Positions 50,210 to 63,858 of a stretch of 64,000 bases of DNA are shown here, piece after piece; position 1 is the stretch's first letter, and every line of letters begins with the position of its first letter. The stretch comes from Tyto alba. Taxonomy: Eukaryota; Chordata; Aves; Strigiformes; Tytonidae. The notes beneath the pieces were generated by a model. It was not told the DNA's origin and ran no database searches. It was given only the letters and a program-made list of their open reading frames with translations. The position numbers and the translations under genes are program-made. The DNA lies in the NCBI RefSeq assembly GCF_018691265.1, contig NW_024881282.1, positions 54,877,122 through 54,941,121 on the forward strand. Reading direction: 5' to 3'.

Positions 50210-53200
50210 CATGTTATAGGTTTTTGCTGTTGCTCTGTGTTTCTTTGCATGAATTTGTAATTAAATTTTTTAAAAAGATTAATTTTAAACAGTGGTAATA
50301 TCAATTTCTTCATTATCAACTGTTCCTCTCCTCTTTACTGTTAGTGTTGTTTCCCATCTTGTCCACTAGATGTAAATTATTTAGACTCTTTCCAGTTTTA
50401 CTAATATATACATCTATCACAATGATGTTTCCATTGTCAACTGAGAGCAAAAGGCTTTACTGCAGCACAAACATTGCACTGTAGACACAAATAGCAGCCA
50501 AAGAATATTGCTTAAAATTCTAGGTACTTACTGAGAAAGAAATATTGTGTATCAAAACAAGAGGGAAAAAAATAACTCTGGGTATAGAATGATTTATTAA
50601 AACATTTCCTTATTGTTGGAAAACAATTAGTCATGCAATTTGTTTTCAGATGTAATCCATTCATTTGCAATGTAACTATTTTGATGATAAGAGCAATGGT
50701 TACAGAGGTAAACAGCAAGGCTAGGAGGTCTAGGAGCTATTAGTAATGTGACCCCTCAGTGATTTAATTTTGAAGATTTCTGTGATGATTTCTCACAGCA
50801 AACACATCATTACACACAAAACGTTTTTACTCTGTGCAGATACTTGGTACAGATATTATTTCTGATTTAAATTAAATAACTAAGACATGCAGTGAATGAA
50901 GCCAGCCTTTTCAGGAAGTTTGTCTGTTAAGTGTGGGTACTTTTGTAAAGCAATTAGCCTTTCTGAATCAGTGTGTCATCAAAGTGAACACTCCAAACTA
51001 ATTTCAATTCCAAATATGAGGGTTTTTAACCCTACTATGAATCAGGCCCCATATTGCATATGAGGCAAAAATGAACACATAGTTACTGCTGGATAGGTTT
51101 TAAAACTTACAGAACATAAGTGCCAGAAAAGAAAGAAGAGTTCCATTACATAAACCTGGGTTAATTCTGTTTTAGTGAAAACCTGACTCAGGCTTCGAAT
51201 TCACAGGACAACTAACCAGCCACTGAGAAAATGAAAAAACAAGAAGTGATCAACCATTAAACTTTGAGTGAATCAGACTCTCAGTTTCTTGACCTTCTGC
51301 ATACCTCTGTATATGTTTCAAGTGTAGTCACTAAAAGCACAGGAGAAACCGTTCTGTCCTTTGAGAGATACTTTTTTACATCTTGACCTACTTGCTATAT
51401 TAGTGTGGAAAATTAACCACAAAAAATACCACTTCCTCTTGTATTAGAGATTTTAGTGACAGGCTTTTATTAACAAAAAAAAAAAACAAAACCAACTCTG
51501 GGCTATTTATAGACATGTCAAGCCCTCAGCAAAAGTTGCATGGGCTTAAATGTCACTTTTCTAGTGAAATGTTATACTCAGTGTTCTAGTTGTCTGCATC
51601 ACTTGAGAAACAGGATGCTGTTCTACAAAATTTAGTGAGAGGGAAAAGCGATCATTTAAATTTATAAACAGATTTGTGACAATTTTCTTCCATTCAACAT
51701 CAATAGTGTTTAATGGATCTTTAAGATTTAGAGTCCTACTTATGAGCATTTTACAGGGCTGAAGCAATAATGAGCATGAAATAAAGTTGCTTGTCAGATT
51801 ATATTTTAATTAGATGCAGTTTGATTAATATATATTAATTTTGCTGGTTTTGATTTTTGCCTGTCATACAAGGGTTATTAAGGAAATTCTCAGGTATGGA
51901 GTTAACATTTTTTATTTTTTAAGTCAAAAAGACTTATAAAGCAAGAGAAGTTCCTATTGTTTTCATAACCCTTACCTGGAAAAACAGTGTGATCAAGGGA
52001 TGTAGAAGGAACATCTTTTTATTGAACAATACATCTGACATATGTCATTTGCAAGTACCTTGCAGTACAAGTATGGCAGTTTATTTCATGGGCTTAATAT
52101 CAATGCAATTTATTTTTATCCCTTACATATTTGAAACTTCATTAGAGAGTCATGTAAGCTTTATATTAGTAAAGCTCATGTTATCAGAACAGTTAAACCA
52201 TTTAAATGTTTTTATGAAGTTAACTGAAGATAAATGGTTTTTTCTAAGTCAAAGGCAATCACCCCTTACTGTCTTACCTAACCAAATTTTCAGTGTACCT
52301 GTCTTCTAATATTTTCAATTATTTACTCCATCACATTTGATGAAAACTTTCATGTAGTCTATTATATTCACAGCTGAAAATAAGAAGATCAAGGCAGACT
52401 TTCTTCAATAGAAGTCTGGGCTAAATAGATGGTTGATGGAAAATGGTGACTATCTCCTCTCACCCTGGTTTCCTCCCTACTTCTAGATATGTGTTGCCAG
52501 ATACCAAATTTTTACCCCTTTTATGAGATGTATTTTTGAAATTATTGCTTTAGTTTTCTATCTATGATCTTTTAAATAAAAAGAAGTGTTTATACAGCTT
52601 TTATGAAGCACTTCATCGGGGTACAGTAACAATTACGAAGGATGTACCCTATTTGTCAAAATTCCTTTTGAAAACTTTATTTGACTGAGTAAAGAAGGAT
52701 TTAATGATTAATTATGACTGCAAAAGCACTTTGATTGGTTTCACTTATTATTTGAACAACTCATGTATTTGTGTGTATGTTCTCCCGATCTTAAGTATCT
52801 TCTAAAAAGAAATTCAGTTACAAATAAACCATCAAATCACATTGCATTCAGCAATAATCATTTTCTTTTAACAAGTTTTGAGCCAATAGTAAAGATTAGT
52901 CTACAATGAGATCTAATTGACATTTTGCAATATCACTTTGGAGGTGGAAGTGGGGGTCATTCTTAAAGGTAATTCAGTGGTACTATTGAAGCTAACACAA
53001 AAAAGAAACTTCTTGAAGAACTGCTTAATGGTGAGTGAAATTTGTGCTTACATTTCAGATGTTTAATGGAAATAGAATCATCTCCAAAATCTACAATTAA
53101 CTTCCAGTTAGACACTGCTCTCCAATAATGTAGTAACAATTACCAAAATGTTTCATCCAGCTATGTGTTTTCCCTGTCTTTAGGCAGGCACATTTGCAAC

Positions 53201-53310
53201 TCCGTATTTTTCAGCCACTGATTCAGAACAGCTGTAATACTGGTATAAAGCAACAGAATCAACAGCAAAAAGCTATTGACACAATGCCTTCCCTACTAAG
53301 TATCAACTAA

Positions 53311-53356
53311 TTCTCCTCCTCTCCCTCCCCCACTCCACTCCTTTCCCTTTTTCTTT
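53311..53356 (+). repeat. Pyrimidine-rich tract
   Basis: A run of 46 bases with only two purines. Such tracts can adopt triplex structures or act as splicing pyrimidine tracts. Confidence 0.85.
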
Positions 53357-54990
53357 AAAAAGCCAGTTCATCAGCAAATCATCTGTCTTTCGCAACATAC
53401 TATAAAAAGAATTTCAGAACCTATTGCAAGATTTCGTGACTATTTGTTATCCTAGTCTATATTTAAAAGTTGTAACACTTAACACATTTTTGACATTTCC
53501 TCAAGGACATAGAATCTATCCCACAAAAACAGGGTAGTGAATCACACAAACTTAATGACGGCTTAATTTTAAGAAATGTGACCGACTTCCATTAAGTGCA
53601 TGCAGCTTTCGGTTTCAAGTCAAAAACATTCAAATCAATATTACAAAGAACTTCCATTTAAGCCTATAATCAATGTTTGCCAATGCTGAATGAACATCAA
53701 TTATTAATAATGGATGTGGTTTGGGTTGTTTTAGTTATGTCTGCTTTTGGAGTATTATAAAGGATTGCTCCTTCCAAGTACATCCATTACAGAGTTATCA
53801 CAGCCCTGCACATAAGAAAAAGTCAAAATTACTGACAATTAATGTTTTCTAGCCACACATATCCCTGGCTGTGTTCTAAGTTTTTACCTAAGCCCCTATG
53901 TCTTCTGTTAAATCTGAACATCATAGTCATTGAACGCATGTACCACAGGAGAGAGTAAGCCTTGCTGCCACATACAAACAGATCACAAAGAGAAATAATG
54001 TGAACCTGAGAAAGCTGCAAAGCAGCATGGCTTCATTTGCCTCAGTGACTCTATCTACATGGAAAGAGAGTGTCTGCTTCCAGATTTTGAGCCTCCACAC
54101 TGCTTTGTTTTGCCATGATACCAGGGACTTCTGATGTGATCACTTAATACAGCAGCATGGAATACTTTGTACCTAGATCAGCCAAGAGGGAATGTATGTT
54201 ACTATGAAATATCCTAAAAGGAAATTTTGACATAAGCTTTCCTCCTACGGTCTAGGTCTCACCACACCTACAAAATTTAGCAGATCTGCACAATAAGCCA
54301 ACATTAAGAATGAAATTAATCTAATCTAGACATCTATGAGTTAAGCATGTGACCTCACTGTCTAATGTAAACTTCTTTTGCAGACAAAGGGGAGAGAAAC
54401 ACCCAAAGGCAATTCAACCCACTTTTGTCAGTTACCCAGATTAACATGATATAAATTACCCCCATAAAGTTCTACTTTCTCCCTTAATTGGGAAGATAAA
54501 TCATAAAGTGAGGATTGTAAAATAACAAGCAAATTTCAAGACTGCTAAAACTGTGAGAAGATTATACTTTGGTGTAAGAATTGAGAATCTGAAACATAAA
54601 AAGAAAACAAGTAATAATATTAAAATTGCCTTCAGAATATTTTAAATATGAAAATCATCCTTAGACTTTTAGTTTTAAAGCAGACTGACCTAGCTCAGCT
54701 TCCAGTTTTGCCTCTCTGAGAGTTTGTCCCAACATCTTGTCTGTAATTTCTCATCTCTTTTTGCCTCCAACTTAGTCTTGAATTCTCATTTCCAACACTA
54801 TTGCAATGTGTTTATCCCCTCTTTCTTTTGGATCCATTCAAATTGATTATCTCTCCATCTCATACTGGTTAGGCACTGGCAAATGAATCAATATAGAACA
54901 GGAATGATACTTGCCTTCAGTTCAGTAGCCTGGTTGGAGATCCCAACCCAGTACACTGTAAAAATGTAATTGCAGAAAATCTGCAGAAAG

Positions 54991-55070
54991 TTCATAGAAT
55001 AGTTTGGTTTGAAAGGGACTTTTAAATGTTCTTTCCAGTCTCTTTATCCTTTGAGGTTGCATGATCTCAG
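54991..55070 (-). mobile_element. CR1 LINE 3'-end fragment, minus orientation
   Basis: TTCATAGAATAGTTTGGTTT, GAAAGGGACTTTTAAATGTT and CTTTCCAGTC follow the reverse complement of the CR1 3' end (TCATAGAATGGTTTGGGTTG, GAAGGGACCTTAAAGATC) with moderate divergence. The right limit is approximate because similarity fades. This is an old truncated copy inserted opposite to the CR1 at 12.8 kb. Confidence 0.75.
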
Positions 55071-57468
55071 GAGGACATAGTGTGGCAGAAGGACAGAAGA
55101 TATTTCCAATAAAAATATCCTGTTGCAAAATTTTGAGATTTAATTTAAAAACATTGAAAACTCACTGAGAAATACTTTATCTAAAAAGTTAATCTAGGCA
55201 GAATAGTGTTTCAAAAACACTTGAGTTTTTGGGGTTGAAATACTGAAAGATTGGCCTAAGCTAGACATCACAAATTACAAATAATATCAAAGCTAATTTA
55301 ATAACTTTTTTTGATGAACAATATAGTCATATAGTCATATCCGGTTATTGAGAATAGATATTGAATATCTTTAATGAAACATGACAAAATATGTAATGAA
55401 AAATTGAGATGTTGAAGAATAACATTCAACAAAACTCATCTTGCCCCATCTGAATGAAATAACTTTGGATTTAATGCAAATAACTGTCAGTCAGAGCCAG
55501 CAGATACTGAATAAATTTCCTGGAATATCCCAACCTCCCAAGACAAATGAAGGTATCACTACAAGACATCATTCGTAGATGTAAGATAAATGTCTCCTTC
55601 AGTGGTTTCAGCTGGGGATAATTTTTTCCCTTAGAATAACAATGCCTTCTCAGGAGAACAGTGGGATCCTATTCAGCCACACACAACTCACAAAGGCCCA
55701 CAAATGTCACAGAAGATGGCAGTTTCTTTTAAGATTTTTACTTATCTCTTTCTGAGAAGCCACGCTTTATAGAAATGATGATCAGTAAGCTGGGGAGAGA
55801 GATGACATAAACGATGACATAAGTGTTTATAGATTTATCATATACAGCTTCATGGAGAAGGAGAAGATCCTCAGCCAAACACTGTAGTGCCTGATTTGGT
55901 GCCTTGCTCTCCACTTCTATTTCAAGGGAGACACCACTTTTCAAGCCTGGCAGCTACTCAGAGCCATAGCTTATCTCCAGGGTCACCAAAGCCCCAAAAC
56001 AGCTGTAGCCCTGCACAGTGTAAGCAAGTGTACTGTTTTGTTTAATGTGGTAAATCCAGAAAATTTGACATGATCACGTTATTAGAAGTAGCAGCTGAAT
56101 TACATGGTATGAGCTTTTATATAGACACTATATTTATTCATTGAAATAACAGCTGGAGAAAATAATATTTCTTCCAAGCTGACTTCTTTTGCACAATTCA
56201 ATATATCCTTTTTTTCTTGATGTGCTTGTATAAACTGTGTCTCAACATATTCTTCTCAACAGGGATACCAGTGGTATTTTAACTCCAAATGTGAGATGGA
56301 TGCTATGTTGCTCTCACTATATGAAAAACATATTCTTTGTTCTACATTAAATGTTTGACATATTGTATTTCACTTCATTTTTTTTTAATGTCATTCTGTC
56401 TGGACTGATTTCTCATTGCTTACATTTAAGAATACCTGCAACACTTCTGTGTTCAGATTGTCCCCTGACCATAAAACAAAGGACATTTTATTTCTGTCTG
56501 AGGATTTTGAGTAGAAATATCAGATGCCATTGCAGTCCTTAAGGTATGAGTAGATCAATGCAGAAAAATGATAACAAGTGGGCAGTGAAAAGTTCTATGT
56601 TTAGATTAATATGAGGATGTTTTAATTAGCATAATATCTGCAAGATTTGCCAGGAGACATCAGCACATAAACTACAGAATTAAGATGAAATTAGATCACA
56701 CTGGAACAACAACTCCTCTTTTAGAATATTATTGTAGGGAGCTGAAGGAACTGATGCCTCAAACATTCATTGACACAGAAAGCCTCAAAGAACTGAGATC
56801 TTTGTAATTAGTAAGCACAGAATGTATCAAAGGGTGCATGGTTTCACTTCATTGTGGTTGTATTGCCAAATTCCTTAGATAAGCCCCAATAGGGCGGAGA
56901 CATAGACTGAGTGAAAGCAGATGTTGGGTTAATACCTACACTTTAAATTATGACTATACCCTTGGAGAAGGGATGCTAAAGGCTAGACAATTACCAAAGA
57001 AGGAAAAAACTGAAGAAGTAAAGGTGGTAGGGGAGAAGCACAACCACTGACTCAATTGGGCAAGGGTTGGTTGATCCTGGTATTTAGCATATAAAAACAT
57101 CATTAGAATCTCTATTGTTCACCTCAAAGAATAGCTGTTTTTCCTTTTGGAACAACCATAAATTGTGAGATATAAATCATGGATTTCATGTACACTAGGT
57201 TTCTGAGAGAAACTTTCTATTAGATCACTTGACCTGATGGGTTATTCCTACTTGACCTGATCCTGAGATAACAACATCAGAGTTAAGATGGCAAGTTACT
57301 CTTTCACTGCAATGTAGTCTGATCAAAAGAATTAATGCACTTTATTTCTAAATGAAGACAATCCCTGCCACACATCAGATCAATGTAGCAAGGTAAAAGC
57401 AGAATAGGAAAGAGGGGCCCTCCAGTGTTTGAATGATGTGCGGTTGTATTTTTTTAAATAGTTTGTTG

Positions 57469-57491
57469 TTTTTTTTTTTTTTTTTTTTTTT
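57469..57491 (+). repeat. Poly(T) run, 23 bases
   Basis: An uninterrupted T23 tract preceded by GTTTGTTG. Confidence 0.9.
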
Positions 57492-59081
57492 AATTCGCTA
57501 TAATTTAAAACAAAGCAGATGTAAGCTCCCTTATTAGATTTAGTTAATTCAATTCATGGTATCTCATCTACCTACAGAGAAGTGGTCCTGAAAATATCTG
57601 GGATTGATTCTTTAGCTAATGGTTCCCTGCTGACCTGCTGAGATGTCAGGGCTCTGCAACTTGTCAAGTGTCACAAGTCTCATCAAGTAAAAGAATAATC
57701 TGAATGAAAAATCATTGAACGAGGATGCCTCATTTTTAGATAGGAAATTTCCTTACAAGTTTCAGATTAGTATCCAAACAAACAAAAATAGTCAGTTCTT
57801 ATCACATTAATCTATTGGGAATTCAGAAAAAAAGTAAAAGGAATTAATTGTGCTTTGATAAATCTGTCATTCTGAGGTCATAGATAAATTAATTCTAACT
57901 TCTTTTAGCCAGATTGTTCCTAAATTTATCCATAATCCTGAACAACACCATAGCTACTCATAGAGAACAACATTTTATTGGGTGAGGAAAACACCCTTCG
58001 TGATTCACTTTGACCTTGATACGGTGAAAGATTTAGGGTAAGCTCCAGACCACCAGCATAGGACTTTGGTAGAATTTAGGAGCCTTCTTCACAACACTGC
58101 TGGACTATCTAGGTACCTTATCATACTGAGTAGCTTCTTTCTTTAAGGTTTTTTGTAAATTTCTAATCTTTAGGACATGCATTGTTATACACTTTTTGTA
58201 TGGAAAGATGTGCACCAAGATACGTACTTGCTTCAGATCTACCACAATGTTGAAGTACATACGTGCCTGTTTCATACATGTGAGTCTTCAGAGCAACAGT
58301 CTGATAGAACACTTTGAGAGAGCATTTGGCATTCATTCAAAGAGATCAATAGAAAAGAAGGTGGATCTCACTTCTTGCCATAATGGTTCTAAGATCAAAA
58401 ACAATGTTAAGGAAGGGGAAATGTGAACTCTGTGATCTCTCAGTTATCATGTTTCAGGAAGGCACTTAAACCCACTATCATTTTCACCCTGAGAGAAAAT
58501 AATTTTTACTTCTCTTATTGAAGTATGGCTATAATAGAGTCATAGTTATGGGGTCAAAAGAATAACAAGCATTATATTTAGACATGGCTAGTCATTTAAG
58601 GTAATACTGATCTGTTTTCTACAGTATTTATACATCTTAAAGTAGAATTTTATAAAGACACAGACACACAAAAACCCCTCAAACCAAACAACTAGATGTA
58701 TCCGAGTTTATCTGAGTCCCTCATCAATTTGAGTTTTCTCAGATAACTGGGAAACACTAGGAAATGTGAACAGTCAATAGCTAGAAAATTTCTGATGATC
58801 TAAGCTATATTTTGTAATTAACATTATTTGGCTATGTGGTTTCTCTTGATAAGATTGTGTGAAGATGTTATGCTTATTTTTTGTACAAGATACATCCAGT
58901 CTTCATGCTTGTTTTCTCTTTCCCAATTCCATTGCTGAATATCTTTTTAATATTCTTTAGTTCATGCAATGTGATTAGTGTGTTTAATCAGACTGTATCA
59001 TTTTTTTTTTTTTTCTAGAAAATGAAGTCTTCTGTGCCCTAAAGCAATATGCATGTTTTTAATAGTCTTCTATAGTTCTGG

Positions 59082-59112
59082 TTTTGTTTGTTTGTTTGTT
59101 TGTTTGTTTTTT
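59082..59112 (+). repeat. (TTTG)n microsatellite
   Basis: About seven TTTG units in a row, ending in T6. Confidence 0.9.
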
Positions 59113-62100
59113 CAAATGTTTTGGTTGTTCTCCAGGAGTTTTCTCTGTCTGTATATCTGTTATCTTTTACTATTTTTCCTACACTGCAGTATGTTATTCT
59201 TTCATGGCTCTTTAAGTTTCTCAGCTTTCATCTATTTCTTGAATATTTTCATCTTGCTTTTGATGTCATTCCCTCAACCTCTTTGTTTTCTAAGATGTAA
59301 CCTCAGTGTTTTCTAAGAATTTTGACTCAGGCTTCCTGCTCCAGGGACACAGACATTTTTTTCTGAAGGCATGCTTGGACATCAATTTGTATTCCTTACT
59401 GTGCCTTGCTGATGTCATGGATTTGGAGTAAAACAAACTGATTTTTATTATTGGATTTCTTAACATAGTTTAAAGTTCTAAATTCTATACTTTCAAAAAT
59501 ATCTTTTCTGATATACATGCTTTTCTTTGATCTTCTAAAATACCCTTGCAGTAATAATAAACCCTTTTCTTCAAGGTTGTCAGTGAAAAAATTGTTTAAG
59601 GGGGCTGGCTTGTTAAGCTCCGTTTTTGTTTTTTGTTGCTTTGTAAGAGAATTTAAAACCAGATTTTTTAATTAATACAGCCATAATCCATGATGGATAT
59701 ATACATATATATATTTGTTCAAGTGCTTTGATATTAATGACTTCAGTTACTTTTTGAGTAAAAGCTAGTAGGTATTCAGTGAGAAGTATATGGCTTGCTA
59801 ACCCAGTTGCACTTACGTTTTATGAGGTCATAAATTGAGCAAAAAAGGAGCAGGATTATTGTTCTACACTACTTCAGTATTGATCAGCTATGCAGTAGCA
59901 AAGGATAGCTCATTTCCTTTATCAGATTTGTTTCTGTGGTGATTTCTGTCCTGTTGCCTGGGAAGACATCTTATCTTCCATTTGACCAGTCACATATACA
60001 GCCCATTTCTTGTCCAATATCCCAAATTACATGCCTAGAGTTCAACTTTCCAGTACCCTGTGTTCAACTAGGACTTCTGTTTTTCCTGACTCTCTGTATT
60101 CTGGAGGGCTATATTTCTTTTTCTTTCCTCACGTTTCGTCCTTAGTAATAATGATAATAACAGTAATTACTACTAATACACTATGACCAGACTTGGTGGT
60201 TGAGAATATATTACTCAAACTTGATTCTGACATGTGAATGTTCTACAGAAAAAAAAATCACGTTATTCTTCACAATATAAGTACTACTCCATGCAATGAT
60301 TTCATAAGCATGGAATAGACTTTTCACACAACTTCCCTACAATACATGTTTGTGTACATAATCATATCCAGTCATCATTATGCCAAGGAGTTTGAACAAG
60401 AAAACATAGTTAATTCCTTTTAGAGATTAATCCCTTCCTCTTCCTGGTTCTAGTTATATCTTATTCAGTATTTAGAAGATCATAATTCTATGTATACTTT
60501 TTTTAAAGTCAGAGAAAAAAAAGAAACCAAAGTAAGAATGATCCACTAATATATTTAATTATATGTGTTTAGATACACAACAAAGAGGAAAGCATAATTA
60601 GTGTTTTAGGAGTATGAGTTATTTCACTGCATTAGTTGTCCAACTTGATGAAGTACCAAACCTAGACCCCATTTGTCTGCACTGTGAAGTGAAACATTTT
60701 CATTGTGTTTAAGGAACAAGTCTGCCATAGATTTCCCTTGTGGAGAAGATCAGTTTTCAATGAAAGCTGAGTAATCTGTATTTATTGACTGTGGCATTCA
60801 CCTGCTTAAGCTTCTTTGGAATATAGAATAAACCATAATCAAGATAAAGCATCAGTTAATTTATCCAGGAGATACCCATTTCTAGAGCAGTTTATTTGCA
60901 ACCTTTGCCTGCTACATTGACCTTTGTAGAGGATACAATTAATCCTCTAACATAACCAAGAGTAACATCTTTTACCCTCACAACAGATTCTTGTGTTTAA
61001 ATTAAATGTTTTCCTTGAGGTATATATTGTGATACGTATATGCATATAAATATGGATCTAAACTAACAATGGTTACATAAGTTTTCAGCCCCTTTGGGGA
61101 GAGGGAAGTCCTTCCAGTTGCAAAGTACATTCCAGAGTATGTCAGCTCACAACAGGCATGATGAATGTTTATGCAAATTTTAAAGACTGCACTGGTTGAA
61201 AGAGTACTCTATTTTATGCACGAAGAACCTCTTTGAATCTGTATTTCATTAATCAGTGCTGTCAAAAACATTTGGTGATTCTGAGTACTTCAACTTCTGA
61301 GTGCTTAATTTAACTTGACCTCATACTCAGAAGATGGAGGCTCCGTCTTTACTAAAACTCAAGCCTTCCTTAAAGTCTCTGTTTGGGAATCAAAAGTATT
61401 AGGGGTGTGAAGTGTCTTGTTCCACCGTTAGCTGTTTAAAACCTAAGTTTCTAGTTCGAAGCTGTCATCCAGCTCCCTCTGTAGCTGGCAGGGAGAGATA
61501 AGTGAAAGATAAAGCAGTGATATGAAAGCTGGAAAAATACAAAATCTAATTAATGTAGCTGTGCGAGTGACATAATGAAGAACCAAAGAGTGTGATTGAC
61601 AAGCTAACAGAAAATAGACTAAAAAGCAAGATGTCTTTAGCCCATCAAAGGTGTGAAAAAGTCTACTCAAACTTCTGTGCTGTATTACTGTAAGTAGGAA
61701 GATGCACAGAACCAGTAATGTGCATATATGATCTTTAAAGATAAAGAGCATGAACTAAACATATTGTGCAACTAATTGCTACTCTTTGTGTGTGTATGGA
61801 TAAAGTAATATTAACAAATTAAAAGTGTGTCCAGATTGATAATCAATAGGACAATGTGTGCTACAATACAGGTGAATCATTACAGTGAAGTTCTGGGGAG
61901 ATGGAGAAAACAGCTGGGTGTCAACAGAAGATAGACAAAGAAAACAGCCAATCAAAAACACCTTAGAAAGCTGGTTCATCCAAAACAGCTGGTAAAATTA
62001 CTCTTTATAAGTGATGATCTTCCACTGATTACAGACCAAGGCTAATTGGCCAGTTTCAATTAGAATCTTCACTTTTGGGGAGTTTTAGTGAACTTTTGAT

Positions 62101-63094
62101 GCCAGCAAAATTTGCATTAGCATCAAGCAGAGATGTGACTAACCATGCAGCTGGAGAAACAGCTTTGAAACTGAAATCAACATTTAAGTCTGGCACATGG
62201 CACCTCTAATGAACATAATTAGTGCTGCAGGAGAGATACCTGGACCTTCAGACACTAGTCATCTACAGATGGTAGCATATACACAGGAACAAATTGTGCT
62301 TTGAAGAAAACTAGAGACTTCTTTTGATATTTTGGTCGTATGCACTGTACTACATGAAACTTACACTGGAGGTGAATTCATTATTCAGTCTTTCAGTGAT
62401 CACTGCATAAAATCAAAAGAGAATGAAAGAAAAAGAATATTATAATTTCCCTTCTGGGAATATTAGGCATTTAATAGATATCACATATTTATCAGATATA
62501 CAATAATTTGACCTTTTACTTTATGATGGAATGTTTTCTGACTTTAACAGGCTTGTTTAACCAGTGTATTTCCTTAATTACCTTTCAGTTCACTAACACC
62601 TCAGTCATCTCAAAGCTGGTCCATCTGCTCTTCCCTGTGTAACTTGTGAGATGAAGTGGAATAATTCGTTTCCAATAGAACTGCAGAGTAAATTATTCGT
62701 TGGGCTTCTAGTGGACTTGAAGGTCAAATCTTAAAATCTCTGAAGAAATTTAAATGAAATGAAAGTAAGTTCTTATCATTATTTGGATACTCAGGGCAAT
62801 TTCAAGACTTAATTAAAAAAAATTAAAAAAGCTCCCACCACTATCAGGACTTTTTATGCAGTGTCTGACTTTCATTTTTTATATTTAATGAATGCAGACT
62901 ATACAGACTCTCTAATGTCAATGCAGAAAGAAGAACAATGCTGTTCCCTAACACAACAAAACTGATTATAGTTTGGCATACAAAATAACAGAAAAATCAA
63001 TAGCTATGTTGCCAGGATAATATATTTCAGAAGGTATACTATAATCCATAAAACCAATTGGTTTGAGTTCCAGATTTTGATATGTCCCTTAATT

Positions 63095-63114
63095 AAAAAA
63101 AAAAAAAAAAAAAA
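63095..63114 (+). repeat. Poly(A) run, 20 bases
   Basis: An A20 tract following CCCTTAATT. Confidence 0.9.
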
Positions 63115-63200
63115 GTCAAGGAATAAAGTTAAGACATTATTACTGTCATATTCCCATTATTTTCCTTAAAAAACAACAATCCTTGAACCGATTCTCTACT

Positions 63201-63235
63201 GTTTAGAATAGTGAAACTCCTGGTTTAGAATAGTG
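63201..63235 (+). repeat. 13-bp direct repeat
   Basis: GTTTAGAATAGTG occurs at 63201-63213 and 63223-63235, a 22-bp period. Confidence 0.9.
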
Positions 63236-63858
63236 CATTCTCTTAGAAGAAGCAGAGTTATTCAGTGGTAAAATACTGGTGAATGAGTCACTCTTAATGG
63301 TGTCTAGTTTATTTACCTCTGGACAGTTCACAAAGCAGACAAGCTCTAGTATATGCCATCAGTGTTATTTCTGCCAGGTTTCTCTATTGTGTGAATTCAA
63401 CTTCTCTATTGAAGCTTACTACTAGGGAACAGGGAAATTGGGGGAAACAAACTGAAAACATTCCCTTCAGTAATAACATTAAAAAAATATGGTTTTGTAA
63501 ATAGACAAAATGACACTGACCTAAAGTCGTGATTCATACACTTGTCTTTATAACAGAACTGTATTAGATAGCATAGAGATGGGCTGTTGGCTGTCTTGCA
63601 GGTGAGTTTGATTTGGAGGGAGTTCCTATTCCTCTGTAGCGTTTATGCAAGAAGTGGCTAGTCTGAGTGACTAGCTCAGATCTAGATGCATTCTTTGTAT
63701 ATATAGCTAGATGATATGCAGCCCACTCCAAAACATTACATTGCTATATAGCACTCATTTTGCTAGCATTCATTTTACTTTCTAATTATAAAGAGGAGAT
63801 AATGTGAAATGAATCCTGTAAGGTTAGATGATTAAAGGTTCATCTTCATAAACATGAA

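Larger units (their letters stand above)
44498..54985. other. AT-rich non-coding sequence
   Basis: No gene is supported. I see an (AT)9 tract at 47823-47840, a short CR1-like remnant near 50.2 kb, a 14-bp tandem duplication at 50075-50102 and a pyrimidine-rich strand at 53311-53356. Open frames up to 106 codons (51989-52309) carry no recognisable domain. The stretch 46430-46680 has a non-repetitive, motif-dense look that could mark a conserved non-coding element, which cannot be judged without alignment. Confidence 0.6.
55071..63858. other. AT-rich non-coding sequence
   Basis: No gene is supported. Contents include T23 (57469-57491), a (TTTG)n tract at 59082-59112, A20 (63095-63114) and a 13-bp direct repeat (63201-63235). 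A short stretch at 55606-55626 (GTGGTTTCAGCTGGGGATAA) resembles the start of the ERVL-type LTRs but is not followed by the rest. The region at 62060-62260 carries an exact octamer (62110-62117) and a TAATTA core and might be conserved. Open frames up to 102 codons (61443-61751) are hydrophobic but unrecognised. Confidence 0.6.

Noticed and set aside
55606..55640. Fragment like the 5' start of an ERVL-type LTR
   Set aside because: Only about 20 bases match and the following sequence diverges completely.
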